Source: Gemmatimonadota bacterium (GTDB lineage Bacteria > Gemmatimonadota > Gemmatimonadetes > Gemmatimonadales > Gemmatimonadaceae). Taken from it: 64,000 bases of DNA. A program made the position numbers and the translations under genes. Below the pieces are notes generated by a model. The model was given only the letters and a program-made list of their open reading frames with translations, was not told the origin of the DNA and ran no database searches. The stretch lies in contig JAQBPX010000015.1 of the NCBI GenBank assembly GCA_028287305.1, positions 248,001-312,000 of the forward strand. Reading direction: 5' to 3'. Position 1 is the stretch's first letter, and each line of letters begins with the position of its first letter. Shown here piece by piece: positions 7,911 through 16,549 of the stretch.

Positions 7911-9470
7911 TCAGTTCCTCCCCGCCAGCGATGGCCACAGCGCCTGTAGCGACTTTCGCGGAGCGCTGCACTTCACCACCGGCACATTCCTCTCCTCTCG
8001 CACGCTCCACGCGTTCGGCACGCGCTCGAGCACCGCGCACTGTGCGAAGAGGCCGTTCAGCTCCTCCGGCTCCGCGCCGATGATGAGCACGACGTCGCCC
8101 GCCTTGTTGCCGGGGCCGAACAACCAGTAGGTGCCCACGCTCGCGATCGCCGGTGGAAGGCCGAGCTTGCGACCGTGGAAGTCGATCGCGCCGGCCTGGC
8201 CATAGTTGCCGCCGATGATCACGGCCTGCTCGCGCTCCGCGGCCGACAATCCGCTCCACGCCCGCCACATGGCGGCCGACTCCTCGGGCCAGCCGAGCAT
8301 GTCGGCGTAGTCCTGCGGCAGCCTGTCCACTTCGCCGGTGTTCGTCGTGTTCACCGACGTGAGCCCCAGCCGGTCCGAATACTCGGCCATGCGCGCGGGT
8401 GCGAGCACCGGCAGGCTCACCGGGAAGAGCAGCACGCCCCACGCGATCGTTGCGACGCCCACCGACCATGGCAGGGCGCGCGACCATGAGCGGGAGGGCA
8501 ACGCGTCGACCCAGGCGACGAAGGCCGACGCGCCCGCGCCGATGAGCAGCGGGTGCAGCGGGCCGGCGTAGTACGGCTTCCCGTGCGAGAGGAGCAGCAG
8601 GAGCATGGGAGTGAGGGCCGCGAGCCCGAGTGGGCGCCATTCACGGTCGCGCAACAGCCAGCCCAGTCCGAGGAGGGCGAGCAGCGATCCCGGTCCCCAG
8701 CGCAGCTGGCCCACCAGGAAGTCGAACGGCCCGATGCGGCCGAGCTGCCCGGACTTGAGGTCGGAGAGCTGTCCGACCACGGGCCAGTGCAGCAGCAGCT
8801 GCCCGGTGAAGCTCGGGCTGCCGATCGCGATCGCGATCGCCAGGGCGAGCCACGGCCACCGTGTGCGCAGGCTGCGTCGCAGCGGAGAGAACAGCACAGC
8901 CACCAGCGCGCCGGCGCCGAAGAAGAGCGCCGTGAACTTGGTGAGCAGCGCCAGGCCACCCGTGATCGCGAGCGCGATCCAGCGACGCGCGGACTCCTCG
9001 TGCATCAGGCGCGCGATGAGCAGGAAGCCGAGCGTCCACCAGAGCTGGTCGAAGACGACGGGCTGGAAGAGCGCGCTCGATCGCAGGAAGATGGGGCTCG
9101 CGAGCATCGGCAGTGCCGCGAGCAGCTGTGCGCGGCGGTCGCCGCCGAGCTCACGCGCGATGAGCGCGGCGAGCACCAGGATGGTGGACCCGGCGATGGC
9201 GGGCAGGAGGCGAATCGAGACCAGCGAATCGCCGAACAGCGCCCGCTGCACGATGCTCGCGATCGCGATGAATGGCGGAAAGTCCATGCGGAAGAGCCGC
9301 AGGTGCTCGCCCATCGCCATGTAGAGGAATTCGTCGCGGTGCACGCCGTACGGCGTGGTCGCGTTGACTGCGAGGTGCAGCAGCAGGTCGAGGGCCGCGA
9401 GGGAGAGGATCAGGCGGCGGGCGAACTCGGGGCGGGGTTTCACGACCCGATAATGGGGAATCAGGAGCAC
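7911..9470 (-). CDS. Glycosyltransferase family 39 (PMT/ArnT-like) membrane protein
   Basis: 519 residues with about ten hydrophobic segments. Shortly after the first membrane segment comes YGVHRDEFLYMAMGEHL, the acidic loop typical of GT39 polyprenyl-phosphate sugar transferases, followed by FPPFIAIASIVQRALFGDSLVSIRLLPAIAGS, matching the PMT_2 domain. These enzymes move a sugar from a lipid-linked donor to a protein or lipid on the outer face of the membrane. The C-terminal 150 residues form a soluble extracytoplasmic domain (SDRLGLTSVNTTNTGEVDRLPQDYADMLGW). The start could be the ATG at 9470 or a GTG about nine codons inside. Substrate is unknown. Confidence 0.87.
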   Translation of the reverse strand: MLLIPHYRVVKPRPEFARRLILSLAALDLLLHLAVNATTPYGVHRDEFLYMAMGEHLRLFRMDFPPFIAIASIVQRALFGDSLVSIRLLPAIAGSTILVLAALIARELGGDRRAQLLAALPMLASPIFLRSSALFQPVVFDQLWWTLGFLLIARLMHEESARRWIALAITGGLALLTKFTALFFGAGALVAVLFSPLRRSLRTRWPWLALAIAIAIGSPSFTGQLLLHWPVVGQLSDLKSGQLGRIGPFDFLVGQLRWGPGSLLALLGLGWLLRDREWRPLGLAALTPMLLLLLSHGKPYYAGPLHPLLIGAGASAFVAWVDALPSRSWSRALPWSVGVATIAWGVLLFPVSLPVLAPARMAEYSDRLGLTSVNTTNTGEVDRLPQDYADMLGWPEESAAMWRAWSGLSAAEREQAVIIGGNYGQAGAIDFHGRKLGLPPAIASVGTYWLFGPGNKAGDVVLIIGAEPEELNGLFAQCAVLERVPNAWSVREERNVPVVKCSAPRKSLQALWPSLAGRN

Positions 9471-9483
9471 GGGGGACAGGGCT

Positions 9484-9499
9484 CGGGACTGCAGTCCCG
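9484..9499. repeat. 16-bp palindrome in a short intergenic gap
   Basis: CGGGACTGCAGTCCCG is a perfect 16-base palindrome between two minus-strand genes, followed on the plus strand by TTTCCCG. Its centre ACTGCAGT recurs near 7020 and 7901. It may be part of a weak terminator or a short dispersed repeat. Confidence 0.5.
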
Positions 9500-9530
9500 T
9501 TTCCCGTTACCTCAGCCCCCGACTCCTGCC

Positions 9531-10319
9531 CTAGTGTTCGATCGTCTTCAACTGGAACAGCACCGTGCCATAGGGCAGGTGCGTCTTCATCTGCAGCATC
9601 GTTCGCTGCGCATTGTCGGCGATCCACACCTCGGCGTTCGCCGCCTCCGCAAAGATCCCCTTCGCCTTGATCTTCGGCTGCAGCACGATCGCGTCGAAGG
9701 TGCCCGCCGGCACGGTGATGCGCTCGCGCCGCGCGACCGTCACGCGAACCGGGTTGCGGTCAGGCTTGAAGTAGCGGTTCCACTCGTAGCTCTTCCCCAT
9801 CTCGAAGGGGAAGGTGCGCATGAAGTAGAGGAATGAGCCGTCGTCGAGCGGCTGCGCCACGCTCGCCTGCTCGGGTTTGTCGTTCTCGCGGAATACCTGG
9901 CGGTCCGGGAAGATCTCGAAGGTGCGATGCCGCTCGTAGCTCCCCTGGTCGATGTCCTGCCGGTAGCGGAGCGACGCATGCGTCTGCACGTCGAACCAGC
10001 TCTCGTAGTAATCGGAGATCTTCAGGAACAGCACCCCGCCGTGCACCTGGAAGGTCGAGTGATACGCGCTGCGCCCCCGCACCGTGTCCAGTGCCATCAG
10101 CTCCATGACCGCGGAGCCCCGGCCAAACGGCCCCACCTTCACGGAGTACGTGAGCTTCTCACCCGGCTGGAAGGGCGCCACGCTCACGACCGGCCTCGGG
10201 ATGGCCGCCTGTGCGTGCGCGCCCAGCGCGGCCCCGAAGATCGCGGCTAGCGCGATCCCCACCGGCAGCAAGCCGGCAATGAGGGCGTTCGTGAGCGCGA
10301 CCGCGGTTCGACGTGGCAT
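9531..10319 (-). CDS. DUF3108 domain-containing exported protein
   Basis: 262 residues with an N-terminal signal peptide (LIAGLLPVGIALAAIFGAALGAHAQA). The mature part begins FQPGEKLTYSVKVGPFGRGSAVMEL and ends with AEVWIADNAQRTMLQMKTHLPYGTVLFQL, which fits DUF3108, a periplasmic beta-rich family of unknown function. Its ATG immediately follows the stop codon of the ABC exporter with no gap, so the two are translationally coupled. An envelope role linked to the exported lipid or polymer is plausible by context only. Confidence 0.87.
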   Translation of the reverse strand: MPRRTAVALTNALIAGLLPVGIALAAIFGAALGAHAQAAIPRPVVSVAPFQPGEKLTYSVKVGPFGRGSAVMELMALDTVRGRSAYHSTFQVHGGVLFLKISDYYESWFDVQTHASLRYRQDIDQGSYERHRTFEIFPDRQVFRENDKPEQASVAQPLDDGSFLYFMRTFPFEMGKSYEWNRYFKPDRNPVRVTVARRERITVPAGTFDAIVLQPKIKAKGIFAEAANAEVWIADNAQRTMLQMKTHLPYGTVLFQLKTIEH

Positions 10320-12170
10320 CTAGAGCGCACTGTTCCCCCTCGTGGCCACGCGCAGCGCATCCTGCGATTCAGGCACGGGAAGGAAGTCCTCCCCCGGATT
10401 GATGAACCGGTCGGCCTCCACGCCGTGCTGGCGGTCGTAGAGCTGGCGATACCGACCGCCGAGCCCGAGTAATTCACGATGCGTGCCGCGCTCCACGATC
10501 CGCCCCTCCTCGAGCACCAGGATCTGGTCGGCGCTCTCGATGGTGGACAGGCGGTGCGCGATCACGAACGTCGTGCGCCCGCGCCGCAGCGACCTCAACC
10601 CGTCGCGGATCATCGCCTCGCTCTCGCTGTCCAGGCTCGACGTCGCCTCGTCGAGCAGCAGGATGCGCGGGTCGGCCAGGATCGCGCGCGCGATCGCCAC
10701 GCGCTGTCGCTGCCCGCCGCTCAGCTTCACGCCGCGCTCACCCACGATCGTGTCGTACTTCTCGGGAAAGCGGTCCACGAACTCGTCCACGTGCGCGATG
10801 CGCGCCGACTGCTCGATGTCCTCCTTCGTCGCGCCAGGCTTGCCGTACGCGATGTTCTCCCGGATGGTGCCGTCGAAGAGGAAGTTGTCCTGCAGCACCA
10901 CGCCGATCTGGCCGCGGTAGTCGTGCAGGCGAACCGATTCCAGGTCCCTCCCATCGATCTTGATCGTCCCCGACAGGGGACGATTAAACGCCATCACGAG
11001 CGAGATCATCGTGCTCTTCCCCGACCCGCTCGATCCCACCAGCGCGGTCGTGGAGCCCGCCGGCGCCACGAAGCTCACGTCATGCAGCACCGGCTTCTCG
11101 GGCACGTACGAGAAGTTTACGTTCTCGAACTCGACGGTGCCTTCCACCTCGCCCAGCGGCGCCTTGCCCGCATCGAGCGAGTCCTCCGTCGCCATCTCGC
11201 GCAGCTCGCGAATGCGGTCGAGCCCCGCGAACGCCTCGGTGATCTGCGTGCCGATCGACGCGATGGACACCAGCGGCGCCGCCACCATCCCCACGAAGAA
11301 GATGTACATCACGAAGTCGCCGAGCGTCATCGTGCCGTTGAGGATCGCGCGACCACCCACGGAGATCATCAGCACGCCCACCAGCCCGGTGATCACCGTG
11401 GTCCCGGCGCTCACCACGCTCATGCCGGTGATCGTGCGCGCCACGTTCCTGAACAGCTTGTGCACGCCCTCGGCGAAGATCTTCTTCTCGCGCCGCTCCG
11501 ACACGTACACCTTCACGATGCGGATCCCGCCCATCGTCTCGGCCAGCCGTCCGGTGACGTCGGCGTTGATTGCGCCGCGCTCGCGAAAGAGCGGGCGGAG
11601 GCGCTTGAACGCGACGGCCATCATCCCGCCGAACAGGCTGAGGATGAGGATCGTGGCGGTGGTGAGCTGCCAGTTGAGCCAGAAGAGCACGCCGAGCGCG
11701 ATGCCGGCGGTCACGAAGCCTCCGACGAGCTGCACGATGCCCGTGCCCACCAGGTTCCGCACGCCCTCGGCGTCGCTCATGATGCGCGAGATGAGCACGC
11801 CGGTCTTGGTGGAGTCGAAATAGGACACCGGCAGCCGCAGCACGTGCTCCTGCACCTGCTTGCGGAGGTTGGTGATCGCGCGTTGCGCGGCGACGCTCAC
11901 CACCTGCGAGAGGGCGAAGGCGGAGATGGCCTGCACCACCGTCGCGCCGAATGCGGCGAGGGCGATGGGCACCAGCAGCTGCGTCCTGTGCTTGCCCACC
12001 ACCTCGTCGATCAGCCACTTGGAGCTGCCGGGAAGGACGAGGCCGGCAAGGCGATTGATGAGCATCAGCGCGAGGCCGACGAGCAGCGAGACGCGATGCT
12101 CGTGGAGGAGCGCGCGCGATTCTTCCCAGGCCCGGCGGGAGTCGATCTTCTTCTTGGCAGTGGCGGCCAT
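10320..12170 (-). CDS. ABC transporter, fused permease/ATPase (MsbA-like)
   Basis: 616 residues from ATG 12170. The frame also runs to a GTG at 12281, but the extra 37 residues are a Gly/Arg repeat and are probably not translated. An exporter-type transmembrane domain occupies about residues 25-310 (six hydrophobic segments, beginning VSLLVGLALMLINRLAGLVL). The nucleotide-binding domain follows: Walker A GSSGSGKSTM, signature LSGGQRQRVAIARAIL, Walker B ILLLDEATSSLD and the H-loop VIAHRLST. This is the type IV exporter architecture of MsbA and multidrug exporters, working as a dimer. It lies between a lipoprotein gene and the DUF3108 gene, all read leftward, suggesting an envelope lipid or drug exporter operon. 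Confidence 0.94.
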   Translation of the reverse strand: MAATAKKKIDSRRAWEESRALLHEHRVSLLVGLALMLINRLAGLVLPGSSKWLIDEVVGKHRTQLLVPIALAAFGATVVQAISAFALSQVVSVAAQRAITNLRKQVQEHVLRLPVSYFDSTKTGVLISRIMSDAEGVRNLVGTGIVQLVGGFVTAGIALGVLFWLNWQLTTATILILSLFGGMMAVAFKRLRPLFRERGAINADVTGRLAETMGGIRIVKVYVSERREKKIFAEGVHKLFRNVARTITGMSVVSAGTTVITGLVGVLMISVGGRAILNGTMTLGDFVMYIFFVGMVAAPLVSIASIGTQITEAFAGLDRIRELREMATEDSLDAGKAPLGEVEGTVEFENVNFSYVPEKPVLHDVSFVAPAGSTTALVGSSGSGKSTMISLVMAFNRPLSGTIKIDGRDLESVRLHDYRGQIGVVLQDNFLFDGTIRENIAYGKPGATKEDIEQSARIAHVDEFVDRFPEKYDTIVGERGVKLSGGQRQRVAIARAILADPRILLLDEATSSLDSESEAMIRDGLRSLRRGRTTFVIAHRLSTIESADQILVLEEGRIVERGTHRELLGLGGRYRQLYDRQHGVEADRFINPGEDFLPVPESQDALRVATRGNSAL

Positions 12171-12281
12171 GGCGGAAGTTACGGGCGCGCCGCGCCGCGC
12201 GCCTCCACCCCGGGCGCCCTCGCCGGTTCCGCCGCGCCCGATCCCGCCGGCTCCGCCCCCGCCGCTCCCGGGAATCCTCAC

Positions 12282-13418
12282 CTACTGGTACTGGATGTAG
12301 AGGATCTTCGGCTGGAGCCGGAGCAGCTCCGTGGGGGTCAGGAGGGCCGTGCCGGTCTTCGTGTCGTTGTGGTAGAACAGCTTGAAGCCGGCGTACTGCA
12401 CCGGGTGCGCGATGATGTAGTCGCGGAACGAATCGTACTTGAGCCAGGGCTGTCCCCACCCGTCCATGTCCATCACCACCTGGACGCGCGGGTCGGGGCG
12501 GATGTTCTCGGCGTCGGGCACCATCTTCTCGGTGAAGCGGTGCACCACGAGGATCTTTGGCGGCAGGTGATTCTTCTCGACCAGGTCGGCCAGCGCGCGC
12601 ACGGCGTAGTTGATGTCGCTGGCCATCATGGTGCCGATCTTCTTGCCGGGACGCAGCCCCTCGCGCGAGTAGTGCATGGAGAATTCGGGGTCGAGTCCCA
12701 GGTGCACGTCGGGGCGAGCGAGGAACTTCATGAGGTGCGGCAGTTCGTCGGCCACCGTGGACTGCGCGACCTGGACGTCCACGAAGAGCAGCGCGTTCCG
12801 GCTCTTCGCCCACCCATAGACCTTCTCGATCATGGCGGAGTCCATGCGCGTGCGCCACTTGCCGTCGCGCCCCGCATCGCCCTGCGCCACCACGGCGATC
12901 AAGTGCAGCGCGGGCTGCACCGGCGTCTGCGGATCGGCCTGTCGCCAGCGACCGACTTCGACGTCGAGCTTCTTCAGCATCTCGTCCACCGGGTATTCGC
13001 CGAGGACGCCCATGCGCTTCGAGAGTGGATTGCCGTAGTAGGCGATGATGCGCTTCGCGGGGAGGATGGCTCCAGCCAGCGCGGCGGGGCCGGCGGGCCA
13101 CTTGCCCACCGTGCGACGGCCGGCCTTGATGGCGGCCACGTACGAGATGCTGTCGTTCTTCGAGCGCCCCGCGGGCATCGTGACCCTGATGGGGCCCGTG
13201 TCGCCGGGAATTTCGGCGACGGAGGCCACGGGGGCCGAGGCGGGCGCGGGCGCAGCTGCAGTGCTGCTGTCGACCGGAATGGGCGACGGCGTGCTGCTGG
13301 TGCCCGCCGCGTTGGGACTCGGCGCGTTGCCTGGAGGTGTCGCGTCCTTCTTGAGCTGGTCAGAGGTGCACGCCGCGAGGAATGCGACGAGAAGGGCGAG
13401 AGTTCTGGAGCGGTTCAT
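12282..13418 (-). CDS. Lipoprotein of unrecognised family, possible TIM-barrel
   Basis: 378 residues. A lipoprotein signal is clear: a short basic start, hydrophobic core and lipobox FLAAC. A Pro/Ser/Ala/Thr-rich linker (about residues 28-75) follows, then a folded domain starting near VTMPAGRSKNDSISYVAAI. Segments such as RIIAYYGNPLSKRMGVLGEYP, ALHLIAVVAQGDAG, NALLFVDVQVAQS, HLGLDPEFSM and KILVVHRFTEKM alternate strand and helix like a TIM barrel, with acidic residues at strand ends (DPEF, MDMDGWG). That resembles glycoside-hydrolase-type folds, but I cannot name a family. It begins the leftward group with the MsbA-like exporter and is divergent from the MFS gene. Confidence 0.8.
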   Translation of the reverse strand: MNRSRTLALLVAFLAACTSDQLKKDATPPGNAPSPNAAGTSSTPSPIPVDSSTAAAPAPASAPVASVAEIPGDTGPIRVTMPAGRSKNDSISYVAAIKAGRRTVGKWPAGPAALAGAILPAKRIIAYYGNPLSKRMGVLGEYPVDEMLKKLDVEVGRWRQADPQTPVQPALHLIAVVAQGDAGRDGKWRTRMDSAMIEKVYGWAKSRNALLFVDVQVAQSTVADELPHLMKFLARPDVHLGLDPEFSMHYSREGLRPGKKIGTMMASDINYAVRALADLVEKNHLPPKILVVHRFTEKMVPDAENIRPDPRVQVVMDMDGWGQPWLKYDSFRDYIIAHPVQYAGFKLFYHNDTKTGTALLTPTELLRLQPKILYIQYQ

Positions 13419-13516
13419 CGTGCTGGAAAAGTGCGGGAGTGCGACGGGCGAGCCCGTTGGAAAGGCAGCGGTCGTGCCATGGGCATGTCCCCGTGCCGAG
13501 CATGTAACTTATCCGC

Positions 13517-14824
13517 GTGAACGACCGAACTCCCTCCCTGCGCTACGCCTGGTACGTCGTCGCGGTGCTCACCCTCGCGAACGTGTCGGGTTTCGTGGAC
13601 CGGCAGATCCTGTCGCTGTTAGTTGTCCCGATCCGCCGCGACCTGGGCATCAGCGACACCCAGATGAGCCTGCTCATGGGGCTCTCCTTCGCCCTCTTCT
13701 ACACCGTGCTGGGGTTACCGATCGCCCGCTGGGCGGACCGCGGCAGCCGGCGCGGGCTGCTGGTGGTTGGCGTCGCAACGTGGAGCCTGATGACGGGCCT
13801 CAGCGGCCTCGCGGCGACGTTCCCGCTGTTGCTCCTGGCACGCGTCGGCGTGGGAGTCGGGGAGGCCACGCTGGCGCCGACGTCCACCTCCCTGCTCGCC
13901 GATTACTTCCCGCGCGAGATGCTCGGCCGCGCCCTCAGCGTGTACGGGCTCGGGGTGTTCCTCGGCTCCGGCCTGGCCTATGTGATCGGCGGGCAGATCG
14001 TGGGGCTCGTGTCGGACAAGAGCCTCTGGACGTTGCCGCTCGTCGGCGCCGTGCATCCCTGGCAGACGGTGTTCTTCTTCATCGGCCTGCCTGGACTGCT
14101 GGTCGCCGCGCTGATGTTCACCGTGCGGGAGCCGAGGCGGGCCGAGGGGACCGGGACGGCGGTGCCGCTGCGAGAGGTGTTCGGGTACCTGCGCGCGAAC
14201 TCGAGGACGTTCACGCTGCAGTCGCTGGGGTTCGCGCTGAGCGCGACGGTGAACTACGGGATCGCGGCGTGGCTCGCGACGTTCCTGATTCGGAGCTACG
14301 GGTGGACCGCGGCGCGCGCGGGCACCGTGCAGGGTGCGCTGACCATGACGATCGGCGTGGTAGGCACGCTCGCCGGTGGCTGGGTGTCGGACAGGCTGGT
14401 GCGCGCCGGACGCGTGGATGGACCGCTGCTGGTGGGGATCACGGGCGCGGCGGGAATGCTGGTGTCGGCGACCATGTATCCACTGATGCCAACTGCGTGG
14501 GGAGCCGTAGCGTGGATCGCGGTGGTGAACTTCTTCGCGGCGTTCCCGTGGGGAGCGGCGAGCGCGGCGGCGGCGTCGATCGTACCGGCGCGCATGCGGG
14601 CGCAGGGCGTGGCGCTCTACTTCCTGGTGCTGTCGCTGGTGTCCGGCGTGCTAGGCCCGTTCGCGGTGGCGTTCCTCACCGACCATGTGTTCGGCCGCGA
14701 CAGCGCGCTCGGCTGGTCGCTGGCGATCGTGAACGTGGTTGGGATGAGCGGGGCGATCGGGTTGTTGTGGGCGGCGCGGGGGGCGTACAGGGAAACGGTT
14801 CACCGGCTTCAGGACTTAGCCTGA
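13517..14824 (+). CDS. MFS transporter, Spinster-like family
   Basis: 435 residues from a GTG start, with twelve predicted membrane segments. The first loop carries FVDRQILSLLVVPIRRDLGISDTQMSLLMG and then LGLPIARWADRGSRRGLL, the signature of bacterial Spinster-type MFS carriers. Such proteins move lipids, sugars or organic acids in exchange with protons; the substrate is not predictable. It is transcribed away from the lipoprotein gene across a 98-base gap that must hold both promoters, and is followed by a 319-base gene-free stretch containing an inverted-repeat element. Confidence 0.92.
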   Translation: MNDRTPSLRYAWYVVAVLTLANVSGFVDRQILSLLVVPIRRDLGISDTQMSLLMGLSFALFYTVLGLPIARWADRGSRRGLLVVGVATWSLMTGLSGLAATFPLLLLARVGVGVGEATLAPTSTSLLADYFPREMLGRALSVYGLGVFLGSGLAYVIGGQIVGLVSDKSLWTLPLVGAVHPWQTVFFFIGLPGLLVAALMFTVREPRRAEGTGTAVPLREVFGYLRANSRTFTLQSLGFALSATVNYGIAAWLATFLIRSYGWTAARAGTVQGALTMTIGVVGTLAGGWVSDRLVRAGRVDGPLLVGITGAAGMLVSATMYPLMPTAWGAVAWIAVVNFFAAFPWGAASAAAASIVPARMRAQGVALYFLVLSLVSGVLGPFAVAFLTDHVFGRDSALGWSLAIVNVVGMSGAIGLLWAARGAYRETVHRLQDLA

Positions 14825-15055
14825 GACTGCCAAACTGCAACTGCTTGAGACACGGATTTCACTGGCGCCCTGCGGGCGCACACTGATCGATGCGGCGTGA
14901 TAGCTCATTGCGCTGCCGCCGGGAGCTTTCTTTGTAGGAACCAAGAGAAAGGTGCCGCGCGATGGTGCATTGCCGTGGCAGTATCGGTGTCAGCCGCGCA
15001 GCGGCTCAGTGTGATCCGTGTCCCAAGGCAGTTGCCGTTGCTGTTGGTCGTTTCC
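14824..15055. repeat. MITE-like inverted-repeat element, copy C (long form)
   Basis: This fills most of the gene-free 14825-15143 interval. Outer arms read CAACTGCTTGAGACACGGAT on the left and the near reverse complement ATCCGTGTCCCAAGGCAGTTG on the right when gaps are ignored. Bases 14987-15011 are identical, in reverse complement, to 37301-37325 in copy B. The centre is longer than in copies A and B. No open frame is convincing inside it. It could be a non-autonomous mobile element or a structured RNA gene. Confidence 0.7.
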
Positions 15056-15143
15056 AGGCTGCCTTCTGTTCAGGGGTTCCTGCGTCGGCGCGCCGGGTGG
15101 TACGTCCCCTGCAATCGGGTCGCTTCCCATCGGAGGAGACCAC

Positions 15144-15689
15144 ATGGAGCGAAACGACAATCTCGGCGCGAATGCGTCGGCGTCGACCGGAAGCAGCAAC
15201 ACCAGCAATGACTCGAACCCGTACGCGGTCAGCAACACCAGCGGCGCGAGCAGCGGCGGAATGGGTAGCAGCACGACCGAGAACGCGACCGACAAGGCGA
15301 AGGACATGCTCGGCTCTGCCGGCGACAAGCTGGCTGACGTGGGCTCGAGCGTCCGCGACAAGGCAGGGTCGTTGAAGAATTCGCTGGCCGACACGCTCGA
15401 GACCGGCGCGGACAAGCTGCGCTCGGTCACGGGAAGCGGCAGCGGCAACGGCGGCAACCTGGCGGGCGCAACGGCCGGCGGTGGCACCACCGACGTGGCG
15501 TATGGCGGCCTCGGCGCGGCGAGCGAGAAGGTGGCCGGCGGCATGGAGAAGACGGCCAACTGGCTGCGCGACGCCGACATCGATGGCATGAAGAGCGGCC
15601 TCGAGAAGCAGATCAAGGAGCACCCGGGTCGCACGCTGCTGATCGCCGTGGCCGCGGGCTACGTGCTCGGCAAGGCGTTCCGGAAGTAG
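15144..15689 (+). CDS. Low-complexity stress-type protein with DUF883-like C-terminus
   Basis: 181 residues from ATG 15144, preceded by a strong GGAGGAG. The N-terminal half is rich in Ser, Asn, Gly and Thr. The middle has amphipathic 11-residue-like helices (TDKAKDMLGSAGDKLADVGSSVRDKAGSLK) resembling LEA or CsbD-type stress proteins. The C-terminus, LEKQIKEHPGRTLLIAVAAGYVLGKAFRK, matches the membrane-tethering tail of ElaB/YqjD-type (DUF883) proteins that bind ribosomes at the inner membrane in enterobacteria. It heads a three-gene cluster with a YqjE/holin-X protein and a DUF3618 protein, an arrangement reminiscent of yqjD-yqjE-yqjK. Confidence 0.82.
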   Translation: MERNDNLGANASASTGSSNTSNDSNPYAVSNTSGASSGGMGSSTTENATDKAKDMLGSAGDKLADVGSSVRDKAGSLKNSLADTLETGADKLRSVTGSGSGNGGNLAGATAGGGTTDVAYGGLGAASEKVAGGMEKTANWLRDADIDGMKSGLEKQIKEHPGRTLLIAVAAGYVLGKAFRK

Positions 15690-15697
15690 GCCGGCCG

Positions 15698-16117
15698 ATG
15701 CCCGAAGGCGACAGCTCCTCGCGCGGGCTTGGCGCGCTGCTTCGCGACCTCGCGAGCGGCAGCGCCACGATCCTGCGTGGCGAAGTCCAGCTCGCGAAGC
15801 AGGAGCTCTCGGAGACCGCCGCCGCGATGGGGAAGGGCACCGCGTTCTTTGCGGTAGGCGGCGTGCTCGCGCTCCTGGGAACGCTGTCGTTCTTCGCCGG
15901 CGTCATCCTGCTGGTCGGCGACCAATGGCTGCCACGCGACCTCTATTGGGTCGCTGCACTGCTCGTAGTGGTGATCACCGGCGCCCTCGCCGCGTGGCTC
16001 GCGAAACAGGGGAAGGCCGCGCTTTCCCCGTCAGCCCTCGCGCCCGACCAGACGGTCGCGACACTCAAGGAGGACAAGGAATGGCTCAAACGACAGCTGA
16101 CGTCCGGCGCGACATAG
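15698..16117 (+). CDS. Phage holin family / YqjE-like membrane protein
   Basis: 139 residues. The start GLGALLRDLASGSATILRGEVQLAKQEL is the amphipathic N-terminus of the holin-X/YqjE group, followed by two hydrophobic segments (GKGTAFFAVGGVLALLGTLSFFAGVILLV and VAALLVVVITGALAAWLA) and a charged tail (TLKEDKEWLKRQL). Despite the family name these are usually chromosomal envelope proteins, not lysis proteins. It begins 8 bases after the previous stop, and its last 37 bases overlap the next gene. Confidence 0.87.
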   Translation: MPEGDSSSRGLGALLRDLASGSATILRGEVQLAKQELSETAAAMGKGTAFFAVGGVLALLGTLSFFAGVILLVGDQWLPRDLYWVAALLVVVITGALAAWLAKQGKAALSPSALAPDQTVATLKEDKEWLKRQLTSGAT

Positions 16118-16506
16118 AGCTCACGCGCGAACGGATGTCCGATACGCTCTCGCAGCTCGAACAGAAGATGAACCTGGTGCAGGTCGTCAAGGACCACCCG
16201 TGGCCGGCGCTCGCAATCGCGGTCGGCGCGGGCGTGCTCCTCAGCGGCAGCGGTGCGGACATCAAGGCCGCGGCGGCGACGGTCGGCGCCACGAAGGGTG
16301 CGAGCAGCAAGGTGGGGTCGGCGCTCGACGACATCGTGGCGCAGCTGATGAACGGCCTGCGCGGCGCGGTGGAGTCGAAGGTCGAGGGGCTCGTGGACGA
16401 GATCAAGGGCGCCATCGGGGCGCCCGTGAACGGCGCGTCGAAATCCTATGCGACCGAGAGCTCCGTCACGCCTCCCCAGGGGGATGCGCTGGGAAGGGCA
16501 GACTAG
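16081..16506 (+). CDS. DUF3618 domain-containing protein
   Basis: 141 residues from ATG 16081, with a near-perfect AAGGAGG ribosome site about 8 bases upstream that lies inside the holin-X gene and decides the start. The N-terminus DVRRDIELTRERMSDTLSQLEQKM is the DUF3618 signature, an amphipathic helix. One hydrophobic segment follows (DHPWPALAIAVGAGVLLSG) and then a long Ala-rich helical tail with a disordered end. Family members occur with YqjE-like proteins, as here. Likely an inner-membrane stress or envelope protein; precise function is unknown. Confidence 0.87.
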   Translation: MAQTTADVRRDIELTRERMSDTLSQLEQKMNLVQVVKDHPWPALAIAVGAGVLLSGSGADIKAAAATVGATKGASSKVGSALDDIVAQLMNGLRGAVESKVEGLVDEIKGAIGAPVNGASKSYATESSVTPPQGDALGRAD

Positions 16507-16511
16507 GGAGT

Positions 16512-16549
16512 GGTGCAGTGATGCAGTGATTCACTGCATCACTGTCACC
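16512..16549. terminator. Bidirectional hairpin between convergent genes
   Basis: A perfect 14-bp stem (16516-16529 with 16531-16544) is extended by GGTG/CACC on the outside. It separates the DUF3618 gene and the DUF3592 gene and resembles the hairpin at 7875-7905 in sequence (GCAGTGRTGCAG core). Confidence 0.6.

Noticed and set aside
8553-9836. 427-codon plus-strand frame opposite the GT39 gene
   Set aside because: Charged, low-complexity shadow; the minus-strand frame has membrane segments and GT39 motifs.
10320-12281. GTG at 12281 as start of the MsbA-like exporter
   Set aside because: It would add 37 Gly/Arg-rich residues with no family similarity; ATG at 12170 gives a normal N-terminus.
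11080-13101. 673-codon minus-strand frame across the exporter and lipoprotein genes
   Set aside because: It overlaps two well-supported genes in another frame and its translation is low-complexity.
15698-16117. Phage lysis holin
   Set aside because: No endolysin or phage structural genes nearby; the gene is in a YqjE/DUF3618 envelope cluster.
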